From Cunninghamella blakesleeana (Eukaryota > Mucoromycota > Mucoromycetes > Mucorales > Cunninghamellaceae): a stretch of DNA of 64,000 nt. A program made the translations under genes and the position numbers. Position 1 is the stretch's first letter; every line of letters starts with the position of its first letter. This document shows, in pieces, positions 1 through 14,141 of this stretch. The notes beneath the pieces are model-generated. The model was not told the DNA's origin, searched no databases, and saw nothing but the letters and a program-made list of their open reading frames with translations. The stretch covers positions 6,570,001 through 6,634,000 of the forward strand of contig JAFCIZ010000001.1 in NCBI GenBank assembly GCA_017871115.1. Direction: 5' to 3'.

Positions 1-821
1 CAATTTCAACATAATTTACTTACTTGAGTATGTATTATTTATATATATATATGTGTGTGTGTGGTTTAGACGACCATTACAATATCAATCAATGATATCA
101 TTGTACATTAAATGAACCTATTTAGTACAATTTATGCTATTATTTTTTTTAATTGAATTTTGATACTATTGTTTCTGAATATTGATATCATTGTTGTTTG
201 GTTGAGTTTTTAGCTCCAAAAAAAAAGAAGAAAAGAAGTAAATTAAATAAAAAACTGTTGCATATGATTTAAATGAAAATGAATTCATGGGTGTACGTAT
301 TTTGAATTTGGTTTTGATTTTTTTTAGAAAAAAATGCAAGCTAATATTGATTATATAAAGTTTTATTAAAAAGAATAATTGTTTGATAATCGTTGTATAC
401 AAGCATGTAATAAAAAAGAGACTCTCTTATTTATTTTCTAAAATATAAAAAGTTTAAATATTTTATAGAAATATGTGTATGAGTAGATAAAAAAAAACTC
501 CATATAAACTTGAAGTTGGTAGATCAATCTTGCAAAACATTTATATATATTAAATTATAATGCTATACCCAATAATAGTGGATCTACTGATATAGCTGTT
601 ATAATATATGAATAATACGTGATATTACAGCTGTTTATATTACAAGAACAGAAAAAAAAAATAGCTTTGTCCATTTAATTTTAAAATGGAGTAAAAAGGT
701 AAAAAATATTTTTAAACCCCGTATTTTTTTTAATTATGGAGCAAAATTTTTTTTCTTATTACTTTGGCTATTTTTTATTTTATTTATTTTTTTGTACTTA
801 ATATTTATTATTAATATATTA
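1..821. other. Intergenic, left edge
   Basis: No gene is supported here. The stretch is AT-rich with short TA/TG repeats near 45-62 and many homopolymers. Open frames on either strand are low-complexity. An ATG at 736 opens a 21-codon Phe-rich frame that ends before the F-box gene; if transcribed it would act as an upstream ORF. Confidence 0.6.
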
Positions 822-1029
822 ATGGTATATAATATAGTCTCCAAAAAATATAATGAGAATGATGAAAACTCTGAAATCATTACCAATACCAGTTTTACCA
901 AATCTTCTTCTTCAACCACTTCAAGATCAGCTTCTTTATTAAATTCATATTATAAAAGCAAACCTTTGTTAAGAAATACTACATCTTTTCTTAAACCTTC
1001 ATTGTTAAATTTAAAAAATAATAATGAAT

Positions 1030-1064
<35 letters not shown>

Positions 1065-3116
1065 AATAATACAAGAAACTCACGTTTACTTGGAATACCT
1101 TCTCAAAATTCAATAGCAACAAATAAAAATAAAAAACCAAAGCTACGTGCAAAGGACCAAAATAAGAGCATTGATTCAGTTCCTTCAAATATACCCTCAA
1201 AAAGAAAGAAGCTTAATGAAATAACAAACGTTACAGCCTTATCAGTACATACCACTTGTAAAACAATATCTGATAATCAACTATCAACAAAAGAGCAGCA
1301 ACTAGATGCCATGTATGATAAAAAATTCAAACCCATCATGAAGAACTCTCCAGTTGTAGATCAGGATCAAACATTAGAGAAAGACCATCATCAAATACTA
1401 AACAATACTTGCCAAATAATAGAGAACAAGGATCAGAAAATAAATAAAGATGAATTAAATAATATATATGGTGAATTATCTCGAATGAAATCCGCTCAAC
1501 AAAATATATCAGATATAGCTAAAATGACATATGACCAACTAGACCTTTCAGAAATCGACTACCCGTTAAAACAAAAAAATCCTTTGATAAATAACGAAAA
1601 TTTGATACAACCATTACCGACGAATCAAAGCAATATGATGGAAAATACAAATGCTAATAATAATAATAAGGATGATTATTCAACAATACCTTATTTTAAT
1701 ATAAAATTGGAAACTACAAAAGAATCACCAGCCATTCATTCATTAAGTAATGATTGTTTATATGAAATATTTAAATGTTTTACAACTACAGCCGACTTTT
1801 GTGTGCTTGCAGCCGTATGCCAAAGATGGAACAACATATTAGCTGATCCTTATTTAGTAATATATGCATTTATTTATAAATATACCAAGAGAGAAAGAGA
1901 AAAGAAATAATCTTACAATTTTTTTTTTTTAAATGACAATATATAGTGGCGACAGATCGATTACACATGGGAACAATTCATACATCAACATGATTTAATA
2001 AATAATTATTTTCAACTATATAAAAAATATCCTGTACAATTGCAATATATTCGAAAAATATTTATTGAAAATGAATACCAACTGGCAAAACTAGACTATA
2101 TACCTACAATATCACCATTCCAAGACCTTCGTGACCTTCACCTATCTTATATCTATTTAGATGATATTATGGATTTGACTCTTACAACAGTAAATATAGA
2201 ATCATTACGATGTGAACATATCATGACTCGTCCCCCAGCAGAATCTATTATGCTCTCGGCTTTTACCAATTTAAAAAATTTAAAAGTATTGGAATTATCA
2301 TTTAACAATACATGTGAACATATTAATTCAGCATCTCTAGCAAGTGAACGAAGACCACAACATCGTCGGCATACCTTATCACCCAAATTAAAAATCTTAA
2401 ATTTTACGAATGTTTGTGATATAGAACATTCTCTTTTTAATAGAATTCATTTTAATGAACATAAAAAAAATGAAGTAATGTCATTGTTATTAGAACCATC
2501 TTTTTCTTCACCACCATTCTCGTCAATATCCTTATTACCTGGCTCTATTCAGCGATTAATCCAATCTTGGAATTCGCTAGAGGCTACTTTATTGCGAAAA
2601 TATCAATTACTTAGTACGTTAAACCATTTAAATGAATTAGCATTAGGTTTTTGTCGTGGGTTTACAGCTCGAATTTGGCGTGAATGCATTCAACCGTGTA
2701 CGCCTTCTTTAAAAAAATTAACTTTATATGGATGGGATAATGATGGATGCCTTGAAAATCCAAAAGATTGGTTGGAACGGAAATGGACATCTGTCATGTT
2801 AGGTGGGCAAGTGGATATTTATGTAGAAGAGGTTGAAAAAGCTTTAGCAGAAACAATTGAAGGTTTAGATTCCATTGAATATTTGTCATTTAATCAATTC
2901 CAATGTGGATATGGGCTCATAAAAGGCTTACAAGCATTATTAAAATCAAAATCATTAAGAATTCAGCGAATTGTATTCATGGATGATCCCGATAAAAACA
3001 GTAGTAACAATGATTATAATAAATCATTATGCCCTGAAAATGTTTCTATTGAACATTTGGATCAACTGTTAAATGTATATATAGATGTTATAGATATTGT
3101 AGTTACTGAAAAATAA
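822..3116 (+). CDS. F-box protein, substrate adaptor of an SCF ubiquitin ligase
   Basis: Two exons, 822..1856 and 1947..3116, about 734 aa. The intron opens GTAATA and closes ATATAG, and both exons share one frame. The first 300 residues are low-complexity (Ser, Asn and Lys rich, with an Asn run near residue 85). An F-box follows at about residues 303-350: IHSLSNDCLYEIFKCF, then VCQRWNNILADPYL, continued across the splice as WRQIDYTWEQF. The C-terminal half has Leu-rich segments such as LKNLKVLELSFNN and LNELALGFC that suggest degenerate leucine-rich repeats, a common substrate-binding module of F-box proteins. The family links Skp1-Cul1 to targets through the F-box; the target here is unknown. 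The open frame extends upstream of 822 without another ATG, so I chose 822. Confidence 0.8.
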
Positions 3117-3641
3117 AATAGAATATATTAATTTTAATTATTAAATATACTAACTATATTTTGATAAAAAAATTAAATCTTATATACGTATTGTTTCGGT
3201 AAAATTTATCCGAGCATATATTTTTTATATTTATTCATTTTGTATTCTATTTTATAAATAATGTCCTATCAAAAAAGTGAAACAACTTTAATTTGCGGGC
3301 ACTTATGGACTTCACTTATTCTTTTCAAATAAAATCCATATATAGAAATTAAAATGGGTTATATAAAAAAAAGACCAGGCCAAATCGATGCGCACACGCA
3401 AGCCAATTCCAAAAAAAGTTTGACCTTTAATTTTTTTAAACTTATTTTATTTCTCAGCTCAGTCTTTTTTTTTTCTCGCTTCTCTTTCGCTTTTTCCATT
3501 TTTTATTTTTATTGTTTACCCCTCCCATAATATTATAGATTTATATATATTGTATTTATATATTTATATATTATATATAAATATAATATAATCTTTTATT
3601 ATTTTTTTTTATCTTTTTAAAAATACTTGATTGGAATAAAT
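3117..3641. promoter_or_regulatory. Promoter region of the Zn2Cys6 factor gene
   Basis: Between two plus-strand genes. A CCAAT pentamer lies at 3403-3407, about 235 bp before the ATG at 3642. It is followed by a long T/C-rich tract (about 3440-3510) on the coding strand, a layout seen before several genes in this window. AT-rich sequence then runs to the start codon. Confidence 0.4.
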
Positions 3642-4215
3642 ATGAATAATAAAGATGCATCAATACCTAACAATGATCCGCAGCAACAGGGAATTAAAAG
3701 AAAACGATTAACACAAGCGTGTGATATGTGTAGAAAAAAAAAGGTAGTATGCAGTTATATAGATATATAAAAATACGCTGCCTTATAGGTCTTATTTTTT
3801 ATTATACAAGGAAAATAAATATATAAATAAAATACAATTTGTTTACCCTTATTATTTTAAAAATAAATATATAGATAAAGTGCGATGGTGGAAAACCTAC
3901 TTGTGGGAATTGTATTAAGGCAAAAAAAGAGTGTACATATATACCAAGTAATAAAAAACGTGGACCTCGTCAAGGATATATTGAAATGCTAGAAAAACGG
4001 TTGGATAAAATGGAAAAATTATTAACAACAAATGATCAAAGTGGAACTTTATCGACTATAGAAACTTCACCTATTGTAAATAATATTTCTGATCAAACTA
4101 ATGTAATAAATACAAATCCAATACATACACCTTTAATACACCTACCACCACCTCAACAACAACAACAGCCTCCTCTTTCTCATATCCTTTCACAAAATAA
4201 TATTAATAATCATGG

Positions 4216-4253
<38 letters not shown>

Positions 4254-7121
4254 TTGATGGTAATGATAACAGTAGTAATAACAATATGGCCAGACTGCAA
4301 GAAGAGCAGTCAAAAAATAAAAATAGTTTTTCAATAAATCAATCACAACAAACACAGCCACAACAACAGCAACAACAGCAAAGTCCTATTTTGCAACGAA
4401 TTAATCAAGATCGATCTGGATCTGTTTCTGACCACACACTTTCGTCACCATCCTCTTTAAATAATAATCCAACAATTCATAATGCTACTCATTCACCTGG
4501 TTTAGAATCACTTTTACCGCCCAAACCTATTGTGGATCATCTTATTCAATTATTTTTTGATAAAATTTATCCTTCATCTCCATTATTTGATCCAAGGACT
4601 TTTATGCGTGACTATCGTGAAAATAAACATTCAGAATTTTTACTTTTATGTGTAATGGCTTGTTCTGCAAGGTAAATATAATTAAAATTCTAAAAATTAA
4701 AAATTAAAAATTTAAAAATTTAAAAAAAAAAAAAAAATTATGTACCAATAAAAATAATGACCTGTATATTACTAAGCGGATGACAAATGCATTAATAATT
4801 ATTTTTATATTTATTTATCTATTATCTAGATTTTCTGATAATCCAAGTGTAAAAGAAGAACCTCCATGGAATTCCGGTGAAAAATATGCAGTTAAAGCAA
4901 GACCTTTTTTACTAAATGCTATTGATGAACCTAATATACCTAATGTACAAGCAATAACTTTATTATCTTTACATGAATTTGGTTCAGCAAGAGGACCGAG
5001 GTAAGTTCATTAATTTGTATATACATACATATACATATACACATATACATATATTTATTTATTTATTAAAAATTTAAAAAATAGGGCATGGATGTATACT
5101 GGCTTGGCAATTAGAATGGCAATGGAATTGGGATTAAATAAAGAGCCTGAACTTGAACAATCATTTGAACAACAAAATCAATCGGCTGAGAGATGGATAG
5201 AACAAGAAATCAGACGACGTGTATTTTGGGTCATTTTCGTTACTGATAAGTAAGTTTATATGAAATATCAATAATATAAATATAAAAAATGTATGTGGGG
5301 AAAAAATGTAAATAAAACTGGATGATTATTGTTATTATTATTGGTATTAATATTATTATTATTCATTTGTATTTTTTTTTTTTTTTTCATATGTAGAATA
5401 TCAAGTGCAGCTACTGGTCGCTCTTCAAGTATTTCTATAGAAGATTGTGACGTTTTACTTCCTTGTGATGAATATGGTTGGATTAGAGGACAATTTTATA
5501 CAGAAACTCTTGATGGGTCTCGTGTAGCCCAATTCAATGTTGGAGAACTTCGTGATAGTAGTTTATTAAGTGTCACAGGCTTAGTAAGTCCATCTCCTAA
5601 ATTTTCATCTGCAGCTTCATCTTCGATCAATACAGCAATGTCTTCATCATCCTCTTCCTCATCATTTACATCATTAAAACCACCTGGAATATTATCATGT
5701 TTAGCTTATCTTTTAAGAATTGCAGCTCTTTTGGGACGTGTTTCAACTTTCGTTAATAGAACAACTCGTGAACGCGTATTACCACCTTTTAATCCTGAAT
5801 CAGAATTTGCAAAATTAGATAGGTGTATAGATGAATGGTATGAGGACCTTCCTCCAGTTATGAAATATACACAAGATAATGTTGATCGTCATCGCCATTC
5901 ACCAAGTGTAGATAGTGGTCGGTTCTTTTTAGCTCATATTATGCATAATACATTGATTGTTTTATTACATCGTCCTTCCTTGGTTTTATTTGATACATTA
6001 AATTCAGATGTGGTCCAACCTGCTTTAAAAGAGTTTTGTAAAAAAAGCGTAGATAAATGTTTACGTGCTGTGGATACTGTGAACAATATTTTAAAGGTTG
6101 TTTCACATACTGTGGATTTATTACCTCCTTTTATTACCTATTTATCTTATACCGTAGCAACTATTGTTGTTAATAATACTTTCTCATCGAATCCTGAAGA
6201 AGCCAAAAAGGCAAAAGAAGATTTAAATGATCACTTCCGTTTATTACAAGTAGGCTATAAATAAATAATTATACATACATAAATACATACATGTATATGA
6301 AAATAGGAAAAGGAAAAAGGAAAAGACTAAACGGCTTTGTATTATAATTTATATGTATTTTTATATTATAGGTTATGCGTAAATATTGGGCTATGGCGGA
6401 TAAATTATATTTTATGATTAAGGATTTATATGCTATGCACACTAATACACTCCGACATTCAAGTTTAGCAAGTACTTCATCTAAAAGTGACAGTATGTCC
6501 CCTTCATCATCTTCATCACCAATTGTTTCTTCACCAGTTAAATGGAATAACCATAATAGTAATAATAATAGTAATAATAATAATAATAACAGCAATAGTA
6601 GTAGTAGTAGTAATAGTAGTAGTAGTAATTTATTATCGCCAATTACTTCATTAAATCGATCACAACTTACTACAACTCTTCATGAAAACAACAATAACAA
6701 TAATAATAATAATAATAATAGCAATAATTTTCTTCCATCAGCAAATAATATATATACAAATAATGCCAGCAACAGTAATAATAATAATAATAATACCAAT
6801 CACTCATCTATGATGTCTCAAGATATTTTAAGACGCAAAATGTCGCTTGCAGAATTAGCTTTAACAACTTGTGATGGTGCTTCATTGACGAATTGGACAG
6901 TTGGGGATAATAGAGAAAATATAGCAGCCGCTTTACAGTGTCTAAAAGGGAGGAGTGGAGGAATAGGAGGATCAACAGTACCCCAACCAATGTTTGATTT
7001 AAACGCTCCATCATCTTCAGCGCCATCTTCTACACCTTCAAACAACTATTCCGTAGTTGATAATTTGGCTTATAATCTTGGTTTTTCTATGGATCAATTT
7101 AACAATTCATCCGCTCCATAA
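3642..7121 (+). CDS. Zn2Cys6 fungal transcription factor with middle homology domain
   Basis: Six exons: 3642..3743, 3875..4671, 4830..5000, 5085..5249, 5397..6249 and 6372..7121, giving 945 aa. All phases close. A binuclear zinc cluster sits at residues 27-54 with spacing C-x2-C-x6-C-x6-C-x2-C-x6-C (CDMC, then KCDGG, CGNC and EC). Intron 1 splits the cluster, and using the ATATAG acceptor ending at 3874 restores the required six-residue gap. A coiled coil follows (MLEKRLDKMEKLL), then Asn/Gln-rich linkers. The fungal transcription factor domain runs from about residue 235 (VDHLIQLFFDKIYPSSPLF) through LAIRMAMELGLNKEPE and RRRVFWVIFVTDK to GRSSSISIEDCDVLLP. Such proteins bind CGG-type sites and often control metabolism; the regulon is not predictable here. 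The C-terminus has long Asn runs and no recognisable domain. Confidence 0.92.
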
Positions 7122-7672
7122 TAATAAGAATCATATTATTTTTTATTGTATATTTTGTTTTTTTTTTTTATCTTTCATTATCTATTATTTATTTTTCCTT
7201 TTGCATTATTAAGACTATTATTAATTTTACTAGTATATATAAATATATATATATATTATATGTTAATTTTATTTTTTACCTTTTATTACTATTCATTTTT
7301 CATTTAAATTGCTCATAACTAGTTTTGATACTTTTTTATATTATATGTAAACCTTTATTTTAATATTATAAACTATCCTTTTAGTTTATTTTATTTTAAC
7401 ATATGATTATATGATTTATATGCCAAGTATTTTCTTTTAATATAATTAAAATGGCGTTGGTGATCACCTTTTAAAACACAGCTATTTTTTGATCTAAAAA
7501 ATTATTTTTATCCCGGATTTTAACTTTTCCTTTTTTTTTTCCTTTTCCTTTTTGCTTATTTTATTAATAAAATAAAAACATATTTAAACTTTTTATCAAG
7601 TTTTTTTTTATTTTTATTTTTTATTCCTTTCTTCTTTTATTATTACCCTTAATTTCTAATACATAATATAAA
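7122..7672. other. Intergenic between Zn2Cys6 and DUF4112 genes
   Basis: AT-rich, with T- and C-rich tracts on the plus strand (about 7525-7640) just before the DUF4112 start. No coding or RNA signature was seen. Confidence 0.5.
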
Positions 7673-8587
7673 ATGTTTCGACGAAGAACAACTGTTAAAA
7701 AAACCGAAGTTACGTTATCATCACGCGATCAGTATATCTTGAATACTTATACAAGAAGAATGAAAAAATATGAAGAAGTGGTTTATGTATGTTGTTTTTG
7801 GGTTGGTTATGATTTATTGCTCGGTAATTATATAATATATATATATTTACATCTATTATATATCTAAAAATAATAATAAAAATAGATAAACTGATTCCTT
7901 ATTATCTTATTTTTATTTAAATAAAAAAAAATTAGATCTTATTCCTGTAGTTGGTAAAATTATCTCACTTATATTCTCTCTAAGTATGTATCGGTTGGCT
8001 TGCCAAGCAGAGTTACCGAGAAAAGTCAGAAAACGTATGCTTTATCACCTCACTGTTGATTTTTTGGTAAACTATATAAATATGATATTGCTTATTATTA
8101 TTATTTTTTATTGTTTCTTGTAATGATATTAACTTTATTTTATATTTTGTTTTTATAACTTTTCATACATAAATCACGATCAAGCTTGGATTAATACCCA
8201 TACTTGGAATCATATTGAATATGGTAATTACAACAAAGATAGATAGATAGATACAGAAAAAGTTATGAAATGATCGATCATCTACTTGTTTGATTAATGA
8301 TTATTGACATTTATTTAAATATATAGTTATATAGAGCTCATACGAAAAATACTAAGCTTTTGCGTAAATATCTATACGAACGTGCTAGACAGGTTCAAGA
8401 AGCTTCCAAATTAAATCAACAATTAGCTTATGAAATAAATACAGGAAGTATAACACAAGCAAACCAAACACCAGCAACTCATGAAATGCGACCTGTTTTA
8501 ACTCCAGAAATAAAATCTGCACCAGCTCTAGATATACAAACTGTATCAACTCTAAAAGATTTCCCTGAAGATTCAAAAACCAAATAA
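7673..8587 (+). CDS. DUF4112 family small membrane protein
   Basis: Four exons, 7673..7823, 7936..8066, 8185..8223 and 8327..8587, 193 aa. The third exon is only 39 nt. The joined protein reads LIPVVGKIISLIFSLSMYR, then a second LGLIPILGIILNMLYRAHT segment. This paired Leu-Ile-Pro-Val-x-Gly hairpin pattern is the hallmark of DUF4112, a fungal and bacterial membrane family of unknown function. Two to three hydrophobic segments are expected. The N-terminus is basic, and the last 60 residues are polar with a Gln-rich helix (RARQVQEASKLNQQLAYEI) and a Pro/Thr-rich tail. The intron before the 39-nt exon uses a CAAG acceptor, which is plausible but weak. Confidence 0.8.
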
Positions 8588-10080
8588 TAATATACGGATG
8601 TTTTTTGTTCTATTCTATTTAAAAATATTTATATAGAATAATTTTAGTAATAATAATTTGTGTAGTTTAATCTTCAGCGTTATATACATTTGTTAACATA
8701 TTTTACTGTATTTTTTTTTTTAATAAAGTAATGTAATACATTATGGGATTTATTGAAACCCATAAAAGGAAATTTACACACCATATATATTTATATATTG
8801 TAAACTTTTCATCACTACTAGTACCATAAATAAAATAATAAAATGATTTATATAATATTCATTTATTTTATTGAATTTATGAAACAAACTTATTTAGACT
8901 TACAAATATTAGTGTATTATCACTAGTGGTAGTCCTTTTTCGATTATTGGGCAGACTTTGAATTTTGTTTACTTTTTTTTTAGATATTTGGGTGATCTTT
9001 TCAAATTCCTTGCTGATCATTTATTAAATTTGGTTATTCTTAGTTTTCTCTACTCCAGATGGTTGATCCTTGTTCTTTTTTTATTACAATTATTTACTTT
9101 TCCGGTAATAGGAAATGTTATACAGTTTCTACACCAATTCTCTATTGTAATAAATTGTATATATCTGGTTTTAACGATGCGCGACAATTTTAGTGGCACT
9201 ATATTCTGTCATGCAAGCAAGTCTTATATTATTATTATTTGACCCCTATCACAGGTTGCCACCTTAATGATGATTTAACAAGGCGTAATGAAATTCCAGT
9301 ATCAATCTACTTCATTTTAGTTTTTATTTTATTTTTAAAGTATACAAATAATCACTAATTATTTATATTTCAGTATGTTTTTAAAAAAAGACGAGGAAAA
9401 TATGTAAAAAATCAAAGGATTACATACATACACGTATATATAAAATAGATTATAAAAATAAAAAAAAAAAATATTTCTTAAAATAAAATTGAAAATACAA
9501 AAAATCTAAAATCTCTTTATTATATTATTTCTATTTCATTTATTTTGCTATGTTTGTAGCTTACATATTTCCTTTTATGAGTTCCAAAAAAATCTAATAA
9601 TGTATGCCTAGTAATGCACTGCTTTAATATAATAAATATATACATATTATAAGAAAACTTTTAGTATTTACAGACTAACAGACTATTATTTATCTTATAG
9701 TTTTTTTTATATAAATGCTTTATAATAATTTCCAATCAATATAAAAGTTACTTTGCGTTATAAGAAGTAAGGTGGAGAATAATTGGTGGTGAAATTATTT
9801 ATATGAATAAAAAAAAAATTAGAGTTAAAAATAAACTCCGGCTCATTTTTTTTAGCTTAGTTTGGTCTGGACAATTTATTTCATTTCTTTTCTCTTTTTC
9901 TTTTTTTTTGTAAGCCTAAAAAAATAAAGAGAAAGAAAAACATAGTTGCTATTCAATTCTTTCATCTTTTATATTCTATAACTCATTTTTAAATATATAT
10001 TTGAAAAAAAAGTTTCTTTTTGTTATATCTCCCCTTGTCAAATCTCCCTTTAGCTTGTATATAATAAATTAAACACCAAT
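8588..10080. other. 1.5-kb intergenic stretch
   Basis: No gene model could be built. An open frame at about 8960-9240 is hydrophobic and Phe/Leu-rich, preceded by a T-run ending in AG, but it has no recognisable family and no partner exon. T/C-rich tracts occur near 9845-9925 and 10015-10060, just before the next start, as before other genes here. Confidence 0.5.
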
Positions 10081-11779
10081 ATGACCGATATTATCAAAGG
10101 TAATAAATAATAAAATAAAATAAACTATATTTTTTAAAGGAAATAAATAAAAATAGCAATAATAATAGTTATACAAATATATGTATATATGTATGCATGT
10201 ATAGTACATTATATTAATTTAAAATATTTTTTCCATTATCATCTTTCATTTTTATTCTTTCCCTTTCCCTTTCTCTCTCTCTCTAGATGAAACAAATGGT
10301 ATCCAACCTGAAGGAAGAAAATCAACATCATCACGTAAGGACTCACTCACTCATCAGCAAATAATACCTGAACCTATCACTTCGCCTACTATGAAACATC
10401 AGCAACCAGTAACTAATAATGCTCATGACATTCAGTCACCACCTTTATCACCCCGTACATCAAACTCAAAGGAGCCTACTCAAGATACTATCGGTCATTC
10501 AGTTCCAGGAACACAAGAGCAAAGTAAAGAAGATACAAAAGAAGATACAAAAATGAAGGATAATAATCAGCAGCAGCAAAAAAATGAGGATAGTGTTAAT
10601 AAAAATAAGAACGACTACGATAATAATAATAATAATAATAAAGGCGAAGAAGTAGAAGAAGAAAAGGAAAAGGAAAATAAGCAACCAACTATACCACAAG
10701 TACATCCTTTAGTTGCACAATTGAAACAACAAATATACCAACAAAGACATGTATTAGATTCTTTGGAAGTAGAAAGATCACAATGCAAAATAGATATTCA
10801 AAGTTTGCAAGAACGAATAAATCAAACCAAAATCAAATCACAACAACGCATAGAGGCACAAAAACAATTGGAAACCAACTATCATGAACATTTACAATCC
10901 ATGAGAGCCACACCTGATGATTTAAAATCTATTAAACTTAAATTGAAACAATTAAAATCAAAGATTCGAGAACTAGCAGATGAATTATTAGAACAAGCTG
11001 ATCCTGTAGTAGCCACTCAAGCGCTACGTATCTTTTGGCTTAACCTTCGCGATTGTATTGAATCTATGGGGGATCCACTTCCACTTCACCGTGTTCGTAT
11101 GTTGACCGAAAAATTCATTATGGATGTCTTGGTAGAAAATATGAATCTTAATTTATTCCCTGGACTGAGCCAAATGGATGCTTATAATGAATTAGCTACT
11201 TGGTTTGAAAAATATGACACTGATTTTTCTATTCGATTAAGACAAGAAATGACCCTAGTGATTGTGAAAAATAATGTACGTGGTAGTGATATTTCTAAAG
11301 AAATTAGTGCAGCTAATCAACATAAATGGCGATTCTTATATAGTGGTTTGGTTAGAGCCTATCCTTTTATTTATCAATTTGATAAACAAGAACCAAACTT
11401 AAGTCAACATTTCGGCGCAAAAGTACATAATTTGGTTGAACTTTCTATGGATTTAGGATTTGCCATTAAAGGTCAAGAAGTGGATATTGCTGCTGCCGAA
11501 ACAAAAGAAAAAGTTCAACTTTTTGATCCTTTATATATGGTGGATGAAGATGGGCAAACTTCTGGTACAGTGGAATTTTGTATTTGTCCTCCTTTTGTTG
11601 TATATGGAACGAATCACATTGTATTAGAAAGAGGCCGTGTATTATGTTTCCCTACTCAACAAAATAATAATAATACAAATGATGCTAATGAAAATAATAA
11701 TAATAACGGTAAGGCTTCTTTTGAAAGTGAAAATAATAATATAGCAAATACAAAAACTCCGTCTGTTGTCTCTACTTAA
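10081..11779 (+). CDS. Unrecognised coiled-coil protein with conserved-looking C-terminal domain
   Basis: Two exons, 10081..10099 (a 19-nt start exon encoding MTDIIK plus one base) and 10287..11779, 503 aa. The intron ends in a pyrimidine tract and CTAG. Residues 1-135 are polar and low-complexity (Gln, Asn, Glu, Lys). About residues 140-235 form a predicted coiled coil (QLKQQIYQQRHVLDSLEVER, then LKSIKLKLKQLKSKIRELA). The rest is globular and complex: ALRIFWLNLRDCIESMGDP, MDAYNELATWFEKYD and FCICPPFVVYGTNHIVLERG. I do not recognise the family. Low-complexity Asn residues close the protein. No signal peptide or membrane helix is evident, so it is probably cytosolic or nuclear. Confidence 0.75.
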
Positions 11780-12164
11780 ATATATACTATATATATACAT
11801 ATATATGTACGTATAAATTATTTATTACACAATTTATTATATATCACATATAAAAATATTTATTTAAATGTAGTCAAGTATATCAATTAATATTAATAAT
11901 AAAATAAAATAATAGTAATAGTAATAAAAAATTATCATATTTTCCATATTGGATTAAATTTGCTACTGTTTCTAAATTTGGCAGAAATGGTTGAATTTTT
12001 CTCCGCTGTATAATAAATATATTTAGACCACTTTCTTTCTGTTTTTTTTTTTTATTTTTTTATTTTTTTATTTTCTCTTCACATACGTATTATATTAATT
12101 TTTAAATTAGAATAAATAAAAATTCTTTTTATATATATAAAATTCCTAGTTAGATAAATAAAAA
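11780..12164. other. Intergenic
   Basis: AT-rich spacer between two plus-strand genes. A T-rich tract at about 12040-12075 precedes the next start. Nothing else recognised. Confidence 0.5.
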
Positions 12165-14102
12165 ATGTCGCTATGGCATTTCAAAGAAAAGGAAAAAATT
12201 GATAATGAAAAAGAAATAGAGAATATGGGTATAGATTTGTTTGTTGATCAATTTATAGATACAAAAAAACAACCAAAGAAAGATAAAAATGAAGTAATGA
12301 AAAAAGAATAAAGAAAGAATAAGAGATAGATAAAAAAAAAAAGAATAATATTAAATATATTTATATATATATTTATATATTATTTAAAATATTTAATAGG
12401 TAAAAATAATTACATATACAACTACAATTACAGAAGCAACTTCAGATATAGAATCACTGCGCAGCAGTAGCAGTACCAATAGTAATAGTGAATATAAAAA
12501 AAGGCATCACAAAAAGACACCAAGGCAAGATTCTTATACGTCAACAACACACTCAGTAAAATCCTATTCCACACCACGATCTTCATTCTCTACTCGATCA
12601 ACCTCTTCGTCTATCTATTCTGCTTCAAGCCATTCCACAGCATCCACCAGCTTATCAAGTTTTTTTACATCAGAAGATCACTATTTAAATGAAACTGAAA
12701 CTGATTATTGTTACTCAGATGATAATGAAGATGAAGTAAGAAAACGTCATAATAAGATGAATCTTGATTTAATACATCAATCATTATCTACTTCGTATCA
12801 ACCACCAGAAGGATATGTGAACGCATCTTTAATTAACACACGTCTTTATCCTTTATCATGGCGACCTCATTTCGTTATATTTACTATCAGTGAAGTAATG
12901 CAATTATTTAAATTTAATAGATATATATATGTGTTCATTTGTATAACCAAAAGATGGATAATATAATGGTGTTAATAATAGTCCTTTTTTCATTTTTATT
13001 ATTATATATATTTAGGCGTCATGTGAACAAAGAATGTTGGAAGTTTTATTTAATTGTAAATTGCCAAAGGTAATATATACGATTTGAATAATATTAGCAC
13101 ATACACACCCATATATATATATATATATATATATATTCATTAAATTTTATTTTTTACTTTTTACTTTTTCTTAAAGAATGTACAAGAAACTTCATATAAA
13201 TGGTTTGTAGATCATAGAAGAGCTTTGGTTACAATATGTCGATTAAATAATAATGAAAAGGATCAACACTATATATTACACTTAATACAACGACTTGGCA
13301 TATCATCCATTATGATTTTTATAGAAATGAAAGCCATGTAAGTAGCATCGATATATATACATGCATAGAAATATGCATATTTTTTTCTCATTAAAATTAA
13401 AAGCATAAAAATGTGTCATTTGGTTCATGGGATTGATTTATTAATATATGGTATATATTTATAAATACATGCATATATATATATATTCTTTTTTCCTTTA
13501 ATTTATAAAACTGTAGAGAAACAATATACAAATCATTGGATAAACTTTTTGATATTTTAGCACCATTTACGTCAAAAAAGGATATCAATGCATGGGTTCA
13601 GAGACTTTTTATTATATTTGACCAATATGAACAGAATAAAGCAATAATCCAACATGAAAGACAGCATATACTCCAACGCATAATTCCAACTATTACAAAA
13701 AGATACCAACTTTTATTAAGACCATCTATAATGTTTTTAAATATATCCATAGCAGATTATTTAAACCCTATGAATAAAAAGATACCACTTGCACAAAAAA
13801 AAATATATCTACTTTATTGTAAACGAATTTTATGGACTATTTTAACAACATACCCCAAACGGTGGCGTACTTTAGCTCCATATATACCTGATGAGTCAGT
13901 ACTTGCTGCTAATCAAAAATACTCACTTTCTATTACTACCACTAATAATAATAATAATGGCGGTGGTGGTGTGAGTTTTGATAATGATTCAAAATTAAAG
14001 TCGATGAAGATAACTACCACAACAACAAAAAATAAACATTCTAATAAATATAGTAATCAAAAAAATAAAGATTCTTATAGTAGTAAAGATGAAGAAGAAG
14101 AC

Positions 14103-14141
<39 letters not shown>

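Noticed and set aside
8958..9242. 94-codon hydrophobic open frame
   Set aside because: Begins within a T-run, lacks a family, and no splice partner keeps it open. Possibly non-coding transcription but unsupported.
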